A DNA stretch of 64,000 bases from Clostridiales bacterium (GTDB lineage: Bacteria > Bacillota > Desulfotomaculia > Desulfotomaculales > VENG01), in contig JADQBQ010000017.1 in the NCBI GenBank assembly GCA_016278505.1, forward strand, positions 163,357 through 227,356, read 5' to 3'. A program made the translations under genes and the position numbers. Shown in pieces: positions 38,193 through 47,501 of the stretch. Numbering within the stretch: the first letter of the stretch is position 1; the number at the start of each line of letters is the position of its first letter. Below the pieces are notes generated by a model. It ran no database searches. It had not been told where the DNA came from and was given only the letters and a program-made list of their open reading frames with translations.

Positions 38193-39611
38193 ATGAATAG
38201 CTTAAATCTAAAATACGGGAGAACAAATGTGTGGTCAAAGGTTAACGAACAGGAAAAAGAAGGCATTATGCGGTTTGGGGAAGATTACAAGAGGTATTTA
38301 AATAAAGCAAAAACCGAGCGAGAAGCAGTAGATGTTTCTGCCTCTCTGCTTATCGGTGCCGGTTTTAGTGAGATAAGTAAGATGCAGGGGCAATTAAAGC
38401 CGGGTGACAAGATATTTACTACAATTAATAATAAGGCTCTGCTGGCTGTTGTGGTGGGTTCCCGGCCCTTGCATGAGGGTTTCAATCTGGTCGGTGCACA
38501 TGTTGACAGCCCCCGGCTGGACCTAAAGCCACAGCCAATAGCAGAAGAGGAAGAATTAGCGGTTTTAAGGACCCATTATTACGGCGGCATAAAAAAATAC
38601 CACTGGCTGTCAATGCCCCTTTCATTACACGGAATTGTGGTCAGGGGTGACGGCAAGACCATACCTATTACAATCGGAGAAAACCCTTCCGACCCCGTCT
38701 TCACCATTGCAGATTTACTGCCACACCTGGCCAAGGACCAGGCGGATAAGAAAATGTCCGAAGTTTACACCGGTGAAGACCTGCGACCACTTTTGGGTAG
38801 TATGCCTCTGAAAGTAGACAAAGAAAGTAATGGTGAAAGCAAAGAGGATAATGTAGTCAAGATGACAGTTCTGGACATCCTGCACAGTACTTATGGGATT
38901 ATTGAGGAAGATTTGATTAGCGCGGAATTGCAGCTGGTGCCTGCCTGGCCGGCGCGGGACGTGGGTTTCGACCGAAGTATGATTGGCGCCTACGGGCAGG
39001 ATGACAGGGTCTGTGCATACACAGGATTGCGGGCTATTGTCGAGCAAAGCTTACCACAGAGAACCGCTGTTTTGTTATTAGCAGACAAAGAGGAGATTGG
39101 CAGTGTTGGAAACACAGGTATGGAAAGTAATCTACTGGCGAATGTAATGGCAGAAATAATGTATATGGTGACGGGAAATGAATCAGGTTTAACGCTGCGC
39201 CGGATGCTCACCAATTCCCGGGCTTTATCTGCTGATGTGAATGCCGGTCTTAACCCCAATTTTGCGGACGTAATGGAAAAAGACAATGCCGCGAGGATTG
39301 GGTGTGGTGTAACAATAACTAAATACACGGGCTCAGGTGGAAAAAAAGGAGCTAATGATGCTCATGCTGAATTTATGGGCCTGGTTCGCAGCATATTCAA
39401 CAGTAACAAAATAGTATGGCAAACAGGTGAGTTAGGTAAAGTGGATCAAGGTGGCGGTGGAACCATCGCTTACATGCTTTCAGAATATGGTATGAACGTG
39501 GTAGACTGTGGAGTAGCCCTTTTGGGAATGCACTCACCAATGGAAATCGCCAGTAAGGCAGACGTTTTTATGGCTTACCGCAGTTACAAGGCTTTTTTTG
39601 ATTCCATGTAA
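38193..39611 (+). CDS. M18-family aminopeptidase
   Basis: The 472-residue protein is a dinuclear zinc aminopeptidase of family M18. The metal motifs are visible: NLVGAHVDSPRLDLKPQP (His, Asp), YGQDDRVCAYTGL (Asp), ADKEEIGSVGNTGM (Glu-Glu) and the C-terminal CGVALLGMHSPMEIASK (His). It should release acidic or neutral N-terminal residues from peptides in the cytoplasm. The ATG at 38193 is preceded by GAGGTGG. Confidence 0.9.
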   Translation: MNSLNLKYGRTNVWSKVNEQEKEGIMRFGEDYKRYLNKAKTEREAVDVSASLLIGAGFSEISKMQGQLKPGDKIFTTINNKALLAVVVGSRPLHEGFNLVGAHVDSPRLDLKPQPIAEEEELAVLRTHYYGGIKKYHWLSMPLSLHGIVVRGDGKTIPITIGENPSDPVFTIADLLPHLAKDQADKKMSEVYTGEDLRPLLGSMPLKVDKESNGESKEDNVVKMTVLDILHSTYGIIEEDLISAELQLVPAWPARDVGFDRSMIGAYGQDDRVCAYTGLRAIVEQSLPQRTAVLLLADKEEIGSVGNTGMESNLLANVMAEIMYMVTGNESGLTLRRMLTNSRALSADVNAGLNPNFADVMEKDNAARIGCGVTITKYTGSGGKKGANDAHAEFMGLVRSIFNSNKIVWQTGELGKVDQGGGGTIAYMLSEYGMNVVDCGVALLGMHSPMEIASKADVFMAYRSYKAFFDSM

Positions 39612-39637
39612 CTGTATGATAATAGGAGGTTCTTTAA

Positions 39638-39832
39638 ATGGCTGTCAGGTATAGTGTGGGTGATGTGGTTAAAATGCGCAAACCCCACCCGTGTGGAGGA
39701 GAGGATTGGGAAATAATGCGCACTGGAGTAGATTTTAGAATTAAATGTCAAACTTGCGGCAGGGTACTTATGCTGCCACGACCCAAGTTTGAAAAGGCAG
39801 TTAAAAGAAAGATAGAGACAACCAATACTTAA
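39638..39832 (+). CDS. DUF951 protein (YyzM-like)
   Basis: The 64-residue protein VRYSVGDVVKMRKPHPCGG ... IKCQTCGRVLMLPR is a complete DUF951 domain with three conserved cysteines likely to bind zinc. These genes usually stand directly before rpsF, as here. Function unknown. AGGAGG is the ribosome site. Confidence 0.9.
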   Translation: MAVRYSVGDVVKMRKPHPCGGEDWEIMRTGVDFRIKCQTCGRVLMLPRPKFEKAVKRKIETTNT

Positions 39833-39833
39833 C

Positions 39834-39862
39834 TTGTCATTTTCCAACTTCCGTGCTATAAT
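39834..39862 (+). promoter_or_regulatory. SigA-type promoter of rpsF-ssb-rpsR
   Basis: TTGTCA (39834-39839), 17-bp spacer, TATAAT (39857-39862), about 85 bp before rpsF. Confidence 0.85.
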
Positions 39863-39894
39863 CATCCGGGTATTAATGATATATTGTTATCCCC

Positions 39895-39930
39895 CTGCTC
39901 TACCTTTAGGGGTAGGGCCGTACGTCCATA
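39895..39930 (+). promoter_or_regulatory. Hairpin in the rpsF leader, possible S6:S18 autoregulatory site
   Basis: CTACC-TTTAG-GGGTAG followed by GGCCGTACGTCC lies just before the ribosome site. Many bacteria carry an S6:S18-binding hairpin in this leader. I could not confirm its consensus here. Confidence 0.35.
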
Positions 39931-39947
39931 GGAGGAGGTGAATTGCA

Positions 39948-40238
39948 ATGCGACAGTATGAGTTAATGTATATTCTTAAATCTGACCTGGAGGAAGAAGC
40001 TGTAACATCCATCATGGAGAAATTTAAGGGTATAGTCGAACAGTACAACGGTGAAATTGTTGACTTAGACAAATGGGGCAAAAGAAGGCTCGCTTATGAG
40101 ATCGAGGACTATAAAGACGGTCTATACATCTTAATGCATTATAAAGGTACTTCTGAAATCTCCAATGAGCTCGATCGGTTACTTAAAATCAATGAATCTG
40201 TACTGCGGCATATAATTATTCGAGAAGACGAAAAATAA
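39948..40238 (+). CDS. rpsF: 30S ribosomal protein S6
   Basis: The 96-residue protein MRQYELMYILKSDLEEEA ... VDLDKWGKRRLAYEIEDYKDGLYILMHYKG is a full-length S6. It binds 16S rRNA with S18, encoded two genes downstream. AGGAGGAGGTG precedes the ATG. Confidence 0.97.
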   Translation: MRQYELMYILKSDLEEEAVTSIMEKFKGIVEQYNGEIVDLDKWGKRRLAYEIEDYKDGLYILMHYKGTSEISNELDRLLKINESVLRHIIIREDEK

Positions 40239-40306
40239 GACAAGCTGCCAACCGAAATCAGAGAGAGAATTTTTTTGGGGATAGAATTCTAAAGGCGGTG
40301 AAATAT

Positions 40307-40753
40307 TTGTTTAACCGGGTAATATTAATCGGTCGCCTTACCCAAGATCCGGAATTAAGACATACCAGCAGTGGAGTGCCGGTGGCTAGTTTTGCGCTGG
40401 CAGTTGAGCGTGGCTTTACCAACAACCAGGGCGAACAGGAAGTTGATTTTATTAATATTGTGGCCTGGCGTAAACTGGGAGAAACCTGTGCCAATTATAT
40501 TTCCAAAGGCAGCCTTGTTGCCGTAGAGGGTAGACTCCAAATACGGTCCTATGATGATAGTCAGGGTGTTCGCCGTAAAGCATCTGAAGTTGTTGTCAGC
40601 AGAGTTAAATTTCTTGATAGTAAAAAAGACTCAGCCCAGTCAAAAGGGTCTGTAAATTCGGGTGGTCCATCCGGTCCGGAAAAAGATAATTCCAATGACT
40701 TTGGCGATTTCGGCAGTGAGATAAGTTTTAATCAGGATGACGTTCCGTTTTAA
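40307..40753 (+). CDS. ssb: Single-stranded DNA-binding protein
   Basis: The 148-residue protein begins MFNRVILIGRLTQDPELR and has the OB fold (residues 1-105). A flexible Ser/Gly/Asn-rich tail ends in DDVPF, the acidic partner-recruiting tip. TTG 40307 lies four bases after GGCGGTGAAATA; a GTG at 40298 would overlap that site. Confidence 0.96.
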   Translation: MFNRVILIGRLTQDPELRHTSSGVPVASFALAVERGFTNNQGEQEVDFINIVAWRKLGETCANYISKGSLVAVEGRLQIRSYDDSQGVRRKASEVVVSRVKFLDSKKDSAQSKGSVNSGGPSGPEKDNSNDFGDFGSEISFNQDDVPF

Positions 40754-40765
40754 GGAGGGTTAATA

Positions 40766-40996
40766 GTGAGACGTGACAGAGGACGCCGTGGTAAGAAGCG
40801 TGTATGCAACTTCTGTGTGGATAAAGTAGAAGCTGTTGATTATAAAGACGTTTCTCGCCTTAAAAAGTTTGTTACAGAGCGCGGAAAAATTCTTCCGCGT
40901 AGAATATCCGGTAATTGCGCACGCCACCAGCGTATGCTTACCAGATCAATAAAAAGGGCTAGAAATATGGCTTTGTTACCGTTTAGTATTGAATAG
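40766..40996 (+). CDS. rpsR: 30S ribosomal protein S18
   Basis: The 76-residue protein begins [20 protein letters not shown] and contains [35 protein letters not shown]. It keeps the cysteines of a zinc-binding S18 variant (CNFC and C50). GTG start, AAGGAGGG upstream. Confidence 0.97.
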   Translation: MRRDRGRRGKKRVCNFCVDKVEAVDYKDVSRLKKFVTERGKILPRRISGNCARHQRMLTRSIKRARNMALLPFSIE

Positions 40997-41017
40997 TATT
41001 AAGCGGGGTTAATGACA

Positions 41018-41048
41018 AACCTTGCTTTTGCGCATAGCGAATGAATTA
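41018..41048. repeat. Half copy of the dispersed MITE/REP-like repeat
   Basis: Only the left end (AACCTTGCTTTTGCGC ATAGCGAATGAATT) remains. It lies between the rpsR stop and its terminator, 7 bp before the hairpin. Confidence 0.7.
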
Positions 41049-41055
41049 CAACACG

Positions 41056-41083
41056 GGGAACGCTTTAGGGCGTTCCCTTTTTT
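41056..41083 (+). terminator. Terminator of rpsF-ssb-rpsR
   Basis: GGGAACGC-TTTAGG-GCGTTCCC then six T. Confidence 0.92.
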
Positions 41084-41171
41084 AAAGCTAACCATGCAGG
41101 AAATGCCGGTGCTCTTGCCGAAACAATATGGAGTTTATATACAATTTTACCATGAAGAAGGAGGCCTTTTT

Positions 41172-41489
41172 ATGTTTCCGGCTGATCAAAAACCCGGAAT
41201 AGCTAAGAATATTAAGGTTATTGAATGGCTCAAGGCTGATCTTATGGCCTCTACATCTTCCTTGTTCAAAGCGATGCTTAGCGGCAGTGAAGAAAAACTC
41301 CTTGATGCGCTGGCCAGTATGGTGTTAACTTGTTATGTGTTAGGTAAAAGGCTGGGTATAAATTTTTCTCGCCTGGACTTAAGGGTGGAAGCAAAATTGA
41401 GGCAAGGTATTGACGATGATCATGAAGTGGAAAAATGGTATAAAGACCTTTCCAGTTTGCTGAAATATTTTATTGACAAAAAGAGGTGA
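41172..41489 (+). CDS. MazG-like helical protein
   Basis: The 105-residue protein from ATG 41172 (GAAGGAGG upstream) is all-helical: IAKNIKVIEWLKADLMASTSSLFKAML, then SEEKLLDALASMVLTCYVLGKRLGINFSRLD and DDDHEVEKWYKDLSSLLKYF. This arrangement resembles the MazG-like proteins found beside rpsR and DUF2232 genes in related Clostridia. The MazG-type acidic metal-binding motif is not complete, so nucleotide pyrophosphatase activity is doubtful. The longer upstream frame overlaps the rpsR terminator. Confidence 0.65.
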   Translation: MFPADQKPGIAKNIKVIEWLKADLMASTSSLFKAMLSGSEEKLLDALASMVLTCYVLGKRLGINFSRLDLRVEAKLRQGIDDDHEVEKWYKDLSSLLKYFIDKKR

Positions 41490-41493
41490 TTTT

Positions 41494-42450
41494 TTGCAGT
41501 TGGGTACAGGTAACCCTGCCTGGAGGGAATTTTTTTGGTTGACGCTGGCAGAGGTAATGTTAGCCCTTTTAGCCTTATACGTACCTGTATTGCAGTTGGT
41601 GGCAACACTACTTTTCCCGCTGCCGGTTGCGTTGATGGTACGCAGGCATCACCTTGCCATAGCCTTATGGACCCTGTTCGTGGTAATAATTGTAGCACTT
41701 TTGGTTTTTGGCAATACATTTGCAGTGCTTTCTTTTGTTTTACAGGCCGGGGTAATTGGAATCGTTATGGGTCTTTTATTCAAAAACTCTGTTTCTTCCG
41801 GCAGGAGCTTAAAAATATTAGTTATTCTTTCGATAGTTATTGTTTTATTGATGTTAGTCTTTGCCTACATGGTAAATGGCACTAATCCCTTTGATATAGA
41901 TAAAAAAATCTTTGGTGATTTGGACCAAATCAACCAGTGGTATCAAGACACCGGTGTATTAAGCGCTGAAGAGGAACAATTGGTTAGGCAGCAGATCCAA
42001 AGTGCAATAGACCTTATGATTTCGCTTATACCGGGAAGTTTGTTGATCTGGGCTGTTATACAGACCTTTGTCAGTTATCTGTTAGCCCGTAAAATTTTTT
42101 ATCGTTTAGGTTATAAAGTTCAGGCCATGCGTACTTTTACCGAGTGGCAATACCCTTGGTATGTAATTTGGGGCTTGATTACTGGTCTGGTATTGCTTCT
42201 CGCAGGTGATGAGTGGAATTTGATATCACTGAGTGATGTTGGAAAAAACTTTTTATATGTTATGTCTTTTTTCATCATGGTACTGGGGATTTCCGTTTTT
42301 ACCCACTTTATAAAAAAATGGAAAATATCCGGTTTTATAAAAGGCATTATTATTTTCATTGTGTTCCTTTACTGGCCGCTGGGAATTGGTTTAATATTAA
42401 TCTTAGGGTTGTTGGATCCTGTGTTGAATTTGCGACAATTAAATAAATAA
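41494..42450 (+). CDS. DUF2232 (YybS-like) membrane protein
   Basis: The ~318-residue protein has about eight membrane helices and the final motif IGLILILGLLDPVLNLRQ typical of YybS-like DUF2232 proteins, which lie before rplI-dnaB as here. Function unknown. TTG 41494 with GAGGTG upstream is preferred; the ORF could extend to 41473, overlapping the previous gene. Confidence 0.85.
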   Translation: MQLGTGNPAWREFFWLTLAEVMLALLALYVPVLQLVATLLFPLPVALMVRRHHLAIALWTLFVVIIVALLVFGNTFAVLSFVLQAGVIGIVMGLLFKNSVSSGRSLKILVILSIVIVLLMLVFAYMVNGTNPFDIDKKIFGDLDQINQWYQDTGVLSAEEEQLVRQQIQSAIDLMISLIPGSLLIWAVIQTFVSYLLARKIFYRLGYKVQAMRTFTEWQYPWYVIWGLITGLVLLLAGDEWNLISLSDVGKNFLYVMSFFIMVLGISVFTHFIKKWKISGFIKGIIIFIVFLYWPLGIGLILILGLLDPVLNLRQLNK

Positions 42451-42468
42451 ACAAGGGGGTGTATTACC

Positions 42469-42915
42469 GTGAAGGTAATACTGCTGCAGGATGTGAAAAA
42501 ATTAGGTCAGAAAGATGATATTGTAAATGTTGCTGACGGACATGCTCATAACTATTTGATACCGAAAGGCCTTGCTGTCGAGGCCAATAAAGGAAAATTG
42601 ACGGAAATAAAAAAGCAAAAAGACAGGAAATTGGAAATGCAGGAACAAGAGGAAAAGAAGGCTAAAGATTTAGCGGAAAAGCTCAAGCAGGTTAAAGTAA
42701 CTATCCCGGTTAAGGTAGGGGACGCGGGAAAGTTGTTTGGAGCAGTCAGTAATAAAGATATAGCACAGTTATTAAATCAACAGCACAAAATTAACCTGGA
42801 TAAAAAGAAAGTCGTTCTTAAAGACCCCATTAAGACCCTTGGCACTTACCAGGTTACGGTAAAACTGCATCCTAAAGTACATACAAAGCTGGATGTGGAG
42901 GTTGTGGGAGAATAG
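42469..42915 (+). CDS. rplI: 50S ribosomal protein L9
   Basis: The 148-residue protein has the N-terminal domain (KVILLQDVKKLGQKDDIVNVADGHAHNYLIPKG), the long connecting helix and the C-terminal rRNA-binding domain. GTG start after AAGGGGGTG. It is joined to dnaB without a gap. Confidence 0.97.
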   Translation: MKVILLQDVKKLGQKDDIVNVADGHAHNYLIPKGLAVEANKGKLTEIKKQKDRKLEMQEQEEKKAKDLAEKLKQVKVTIPVKVGDAGKLFGAVSNKDIAQLLNQQHKINLDKKKVVLKDPIKTLGTYQVTVKLHPKVHTKLDVEVVGE

Positions 42916-44250
42916 GTGAATGACATGTTAGAAAAAATTCCGCCCCATAGTATTGACGCAGAGCAATCGGTACTGGGTGCAATATTAATAGATAAACAGT
43001 CAATAAATGAAGTGACTAAATTCCTTCAGCCGGAGGATTTTTATCTCCAATCTCACAAAACTATATTTGAAGCCATGTTAGATTTGGACGAAGCCGCGGA
43101 GCCGCTGGACTTGCTTACAGTAACAGAACATCTAAGGAAAAAAGGTGATCTGGATAAAATCGGTGGGGCGGCATATGTTGCTTCTCTTACTAATGTGGTA
43201 CCCACGGCTGCCCATATAGAGTATTATGGCCGCATGGTGGAAGAAAGCGCTCTGCTGCGAAATTTAATTCAGCTGGCTACACGTATTTCTACCAAGGGTT
43301 ATCAAGGTGAGGAAGATGCTGAGCGCCTAATGCTGGAAGCTGAGCGCATGCTGGCGGAATTGGGAAATAAAAGAGCCTCCGCCGTGTTTGCATCGCTGCG
43401 GGAAATCATTGTCAGCAGTCTGCAAAATTTACAGTATATATATGAGCATAAAGGTGAAATAACGGGTGTACCCACAGGATTTAAGGATTTGGACAAAATG
43501 TGTTCCGGCCTTCAGTCCGGGGATTTAATCATTGTGGCGGCGAGGCCTTCCATGGGTAAAACCAGCCTGGGTATGCAGGTTGCCTTTCAGGCGGCCCAAG
43601 GGCTGCAAAAAGGAGTAGCGGTTTTCAGCCTGGAAATGTCTAAAGAACAGCTGGTCCAACGTATGCTATGTTCCGAGGCAGGGGTGGATCTGCACAAACT
43701 GCGTTCAGGTGGCCTCAATGAGGATGACTGGGGCATACTGATGAATAAAAGCCGGGAAATGGCCAAGATACCTCTTTACATAGATGACTCAGCAGTTTTG
43801 AGTGTAAGGCAGATTAAAGCGAAAGCGCGGAGATTGCAGGCTGAAAAAGGTATTTGTCTGATTGTTATTGATTACCTGCAATTGATGCACAGCGGCGGCA
43901 GGGTGGAAAACAGGCAGCAGGAAATAGCGGAGATATCCCGCTCCTTGAAGGGCCTGGCCAAGGAGATGAACGTACCGGTAATGGCACTGGCCCAGTTGAG
44001 CCGATCAGTGGAGCAGCGTCAGGATAAGAAGCCAATTATGTCAGACTTGAGGGAAAGCGGGAGCTTAGAGCAGGATGCCGATGTGGTAATGTTTATTTAT
44101 CGTGACGACTACTACAACCTTGAATCTGAAAAAAAAGGGATTGCTGAAATAATTGTGGGTAAGCAGCGTAACGGGCCGGTAGGAATAGCAGAGCTGGCTT
44201 TTGTCAAAGAATATACCAAGTTCTTAAACCTTTCTAAGCGGGAGGAATAA
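42916..44250 (+). CDS. dnaB: Replicative DNA helicase DnaB
   Basis: The 444-residue hexameric helicase has the N-terminal domain (PPHSIDAEQSVLGAILID) and the RecA-like core with Walker A (ARPSMGKTSLGMQVA). It also shows H1a (SLEMSKEQLVQRML), Walker B (LIVIDYLQLM) and LSRSVEQRQDKKPIMSDLRESGSLEQDAD. It is called DnaC in Bacillus. No intein. The GTG start directly follows the rplI stop codon. Confidence 0.97.
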   Translation: MNDMLEKIPPHSIDAEQSVLGAILIDKQSINEVTKFLQPEDFYLQSHKTIFEAMLDLDEAAEPLDLLTVTEHLRKKGDLDKIGGAAYVASLTNVVPTAAHIEYYGRMVEESALLRNLIQLATRISTKGYQGEEDAERLMLEAERMLAELGNKRASAVFASLREIIVSSLQNLQYIYEHKGEITGVPTGFKDLDKMCSGLQSGDLIIVAARPSMGKTSLGMQVAFQAAQGLQKGVAVFSLEMSKEQLVQRMLCSEAGVDLHKLRSGGLNEDDWGILMNKSREMAKIPLYIDDSAVLSVRQIKAKARRLQAEKGICLIVIDYLQLMHSGGRVENRQQEIAEISRSLKGLAKEMNVPVMALAQLSRSVEQRQDKKPIMSDLRESGSLEQDADVVMFIYRDDYYNLESEKKGIAEIIVGKQRNGPVGIAELAFVKEYTKFLNLSKREE

Positions 44251-44298
44251 GTTAGTAATTGGCAGTTTTCTATATACAAAATATTACAGTCCCTGATC

Positions 44299-44327
44299 TT
44301 GACAATTTACCAGGGGTTTGATATTAT
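44299..44327 (+). promoter_or_regulatory. SigA-type promoter downstream of dnaB
   Basis: TTGACA (44299-44304), 17-bp spacer, TATTAT (44322-44327). It drives transcription into the 430-bp region before purA. Confidence 0.75.
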
Positions 44328-44406
44328 GCACTTGTTGTCACAATAGGTTAATTCTGTTTCAGGTGGAAAGGAGTATTTTAAAATTATAGTAAATATAACT
44401 GGTTGA

Positions 44407-44450
44407 CTAACTCAAATAGTACTCGAGGGTTCTGTTTGAGTTATTTTTAT
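44407..44450 (+). terminator. Hairpin with T-run in the purA upstream region
   Basis: AACTCAAA ... TTTGAGTT followed by ATTTTTAT. With the promoter at 44299 it would define a transcript of about 110 nt, a possible leader attenuator or small RNA. Confidence 0.5.
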
Positions 44451-44635
44451 GGGGATTGCATAATAACAACAAAGCTTAATAACACTGTATGCAAATGTTG
44501 TTAATATGAAGCATTAACCCGGGTTTTTTTACGAGGCTAAGTTTATATATTATGCTAAGGCTTTTAACGATAGGGTGTGCACTTTTAGTTGAATCCTAAA
44601 GTAAAGTAGTCATGAAAAATGCGGAAGTTAAGTAG

Positions 44636-44755
44636 CAATCTAGAAACATAAATAAAAACCTATTTGCAGCCGGAGACGGTGTAGGGGTGACCAGGGGACT
44701 GGCTCAAGCATCTGTCCCGGTATTAGCCGCCCGGGAAATTCTTGCGAGATTCTAA
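44636..44755 (+). pseudogene. Remnant of an FAD-dependent dehydrogenase (COG2509-like) C-terminus
   Basis: Directly before purA the plus strand encodes NLFAAGDGVGVTRGLAQAS followed by VPVLAAREILARF and a stop. This is the conserved last FAD-binding segment of a family of FAD-dependent dehydrogenases (GDGAGxTRGLxQA). Only about 33 codons remain; the frame is closed upstream by TAG at 44633-44635 and no further homologous sequence is visible. The protein type is recognised by motif, the decay is inferred. Confidence 0.7.
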
Positions 44756-46051
<1,296 letters not shown>

Positions 46052-46064
46052 GTTCAGATTTCCT

Positions 46065-46112
46065 TAGCCTGGCCTGCGAGATGAAATGAATGAGTGGGCG
46101 CAAAAGACAGGG
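46065..46112. repeat. Right-half copy of the dispersed MITE/REP-like repeat
   Basis: TTAGCCTGGCCTG (also at 8314-8326 inside the long copy) is joined to CGAGATGAAATGAATGAGTGG and GCGCAAAAGACAGG. This looks like an internal deletion of the long form. It lies between the purA stop and its terminator. Confidence 0.65.
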
Positions 46113-46130
46113 GGATTATGCAACAACCCA

Positions 46131-46162
46131 GGGGCATTTGCTATAAGCAAATGCCCCTTTTT
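46131..46162 (+). terminator. Terminator of purA
   Basis: GGGGCATTTGC-TATAA-GCAAATGCCCC then TTTTT. Confidence 0.93.
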
Positions 46163-46237
46163 ATATACAATATTTGCACGTAGTTTTACACGAGCTTGTG
46201 AGAAAGAAAAATAATTTTTACTTGTAGAACTTTGTTG

Positions 46238-46266
46238 TTGACTGTTGAAGTGATTTATTGTAAGAT
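46238..46266 (+). promoter_or_regulatory. SigA-type promoter of the tRNA pair
   Basis: TTGACT (46238-46243), 17-bp spacer, TAAGAT (46261-46266), 46 bp before tRNA-Lys. Confidence 0.75.
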
Positions 46267-46311
46267 ATAAAATCGTAAGGCGTAAATAAACGCTTACAGA
46301 CTAAGTGATGC

Positions 46312-46388
46312 GGGCCATTAGCTCAGTTGGCTAGAGCACCTGACTTTTAATCAGGGTGTCCCAGGTTCGAGTCCTGGATGGCTCACCA
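46312..46388 (+). tRNA. tRNA-Lys (TTT)
   Basis: Cloverleaf GGGCCATTAGCTCAGTTGG; the anticodon loop CTTTTAA gives TTT; T-loop GGTTCGAGTCC; CCA encoded. UUU at the wobble position is a substrate of MnmE/MnmG encoded upstream. Confidence 0.95.
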
Positions 46389-46391
46389 TAC

Positions 46392-46467
46392 GGCCCCATG
46401 GTCAAGCGGTTTAAGACACCGCCCTTTCACGGCGGTAACCCGGGTTCGAATCCCGGTGGGGTCACCA
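46392..46467 (+). tRNA. tRNA-Glu (TTC)
   Basis: Cloverleaf GGCCCCATGGTCAAGCGG; the anticodon loop CTTTCAC gives TTC; CCA encoded. Three bases after tRNA-Lys, so co-transcribed. Confidence 0.95.
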
Positions 46468-46469
46468 GT

Positions 46470-46505
46470 AAAAAGACTCTGCCTTTTCAGGCAGGGTCTT
46501 TTTAT
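46470..46505 (+). terminator. Terminator of the tRNA-Lys/Glu unit
   Basis: AAAAGACTCTGCC-TTTTCA-GGCAGGGTCTTTTT. Confidence 0.9.
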
Positions 46506-46627
46506 GTCTTATAGATTGTCTGACAATTAATATATAACATTTTGCCCCCTTGTTTTTGCCCGTTCACCGTTTTTTTGCTGCATCATAAGGCGGAAAATAG
46601 TAGTATAGAATAAAGGGGGCTGAGAAT

Positions 46628-47143
46628 ATGGTTGACACCTGTTATATACTTAAAGCTATGGTAGAGGTAGTGCAAAGGGTGTCTTCTAGCTTTCGCGGCC
46701 ATAACCTGAAGATTGTTTACCAAGTAAAAAATGAAAGTAAAAATATGGAGCAGGATATACGAATCATTGCCGTTAACCAGCAGGCTAATCACCTTGAAGA
46801 GGCCAGACAGAGTATGGAGCAATTGCTGGACGCTTTGGAATATAAGATTGTTAACGGTATTTTGTTCAGTGACAAGGCATTGCAAGAGATGACCTTTTTA
46901 TTTGAGGGGTTATCCGGTCACTTGGTTAATACCAAAGACTGGTTAATTACCGGAAACAAGTTGTTGCAGGAACAGGTGAAAAAAGACTCCCATACATATG
47001 CTATTCACTGCCAAGATTTTGCTACAATGCATGAGGAAAGGTTAATTGCAGGAGTTTGTATGGCACAATCTTCGGGTATCTATTTAAATATGCTGGACGG
47101 TGTGCGGGGATTATTTTATAATACCGGTCTGTTGGTGGGCTAG
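46628..47143 (+). CDS. Hypothetical helical protein (171 aa)
   Basis: I do not recognise this protein. It has no signal peptide or membrane helix. Long helices are predicted by eye, including a coiled-coil-like segment (residues ~50-85, NQQANHLEEARQSMEQLLDALEY). It ends in a hydrophobic stretch. AGGGGGCTGAGAAT precedes the ATG. It stands alone between the tRNA terminator and the SCIFF promoter; link to the ranthipeptide genes is not shown. Confidence 0.65.
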   Translation: MVDTCYILKAMVEVVQRVSSSFRGHNLKIVYQVKNESKNMEQDIRIIAVNQQANHLEEARQSMEQLLDALEYKIVNGILFSDKALQEMTFLFEGLSGHLVNTKDWLITGNKLLQEQVKKDSHTYAIHCQDFATMHEERLIAGVCMAQSSGIYLNMLDGVRGLFYNTGLLVG

Positions 47144-47168
47144 TAGCAGTGAGGTGCACAGAAATCCC

Positions 47169-47197
47169 TTGCATAATCTATGCAGTAATCTTATAAT
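47169..47197 (+). promoter_or_regulatory. SigA-type promoter of the SCIFF operon
   Basis: TTGCAT (47169-47174), 17-bp spacer, TATAAT (47192-47197), 70 bp before the SCIFF start codon. Confidence 0.8.
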
Positions 47198-47267
47198 TTT
47201 TGTAGGATAGATCATAAAGGATTTTTAATTTAATAGGCATTTAATTAAAAATTTAGGAGGGAACTAC

Positions 47268-47420
47268 TTGCCTAAGCACATTCGTACTTTAAACCCTGTT
47301 TCGTTCCAGCACCGGACGGAAAAGACCGGGTGCGGGGAATGTCAAACTTCCTGCCAATCCGCATGTAAAACTTCTTGTACTGTGGGCAACCAAGTTTGCG
47401 TAAATAAGAGCAAAAAGTAA
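47268..47420 (+). CDS. scfA: SCIFF ranthipeptide precursor (six-cysteine peptide)
   Basis: A 50-residue peptide starts at TTG 47268, seven bases behind AGGAGG. It reads MPKHIRTLNPVSFQHRTEKT and then a cysteine-rich core with six Cys (22, 25, 29, 33, 37, 44) in the pattern CGEC-x3-C-x3-C-x3-C-x6-C. This is the SCIFF (six cysteines in forty-five residues) family, near-universal in Clostridia. The maturase encoded downstream joins a Cys sulfur to a carbon of another residue to form thioether rings. The mature product's role is not established, although related peptides have been tied to quorum-like regulation in Clostridium. Confidence 0.95.
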   Translation: MPKHIRTLNPVSFQHRTEKTGCGECQTSCQSACKTSCTVGNQVCVNKSKK

Positions 47421-47430
47421 ATAAGTGCAA

Positions 47431-47473
47431 AAAAAGCCTGATCCTTAGCGGGATGAGGTCTTTTTTTGAGATG
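47431..47473 (+). terminator. Leaky hairpin between SCIFF and its maturase
   Basis: GCCTGATCC-TTAGC-GGGATGAGGT is followed by CTTTTTTT, with a second GATGAGGTCTTTTT copy just behind. The stem has a mismatch, which should let some transcripts through and favour precursor over maturase. Confidence 0.6.
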
Positions 47474-47501
47474 AGGTCTTTTTCTGTGGGGGAGGAAATT
47501 T

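Noticed and set aside
42916-44250. Intein in dnaB
   Set aside because: The protein is 444 residues with continuous helicase motifs and no intein blocks.
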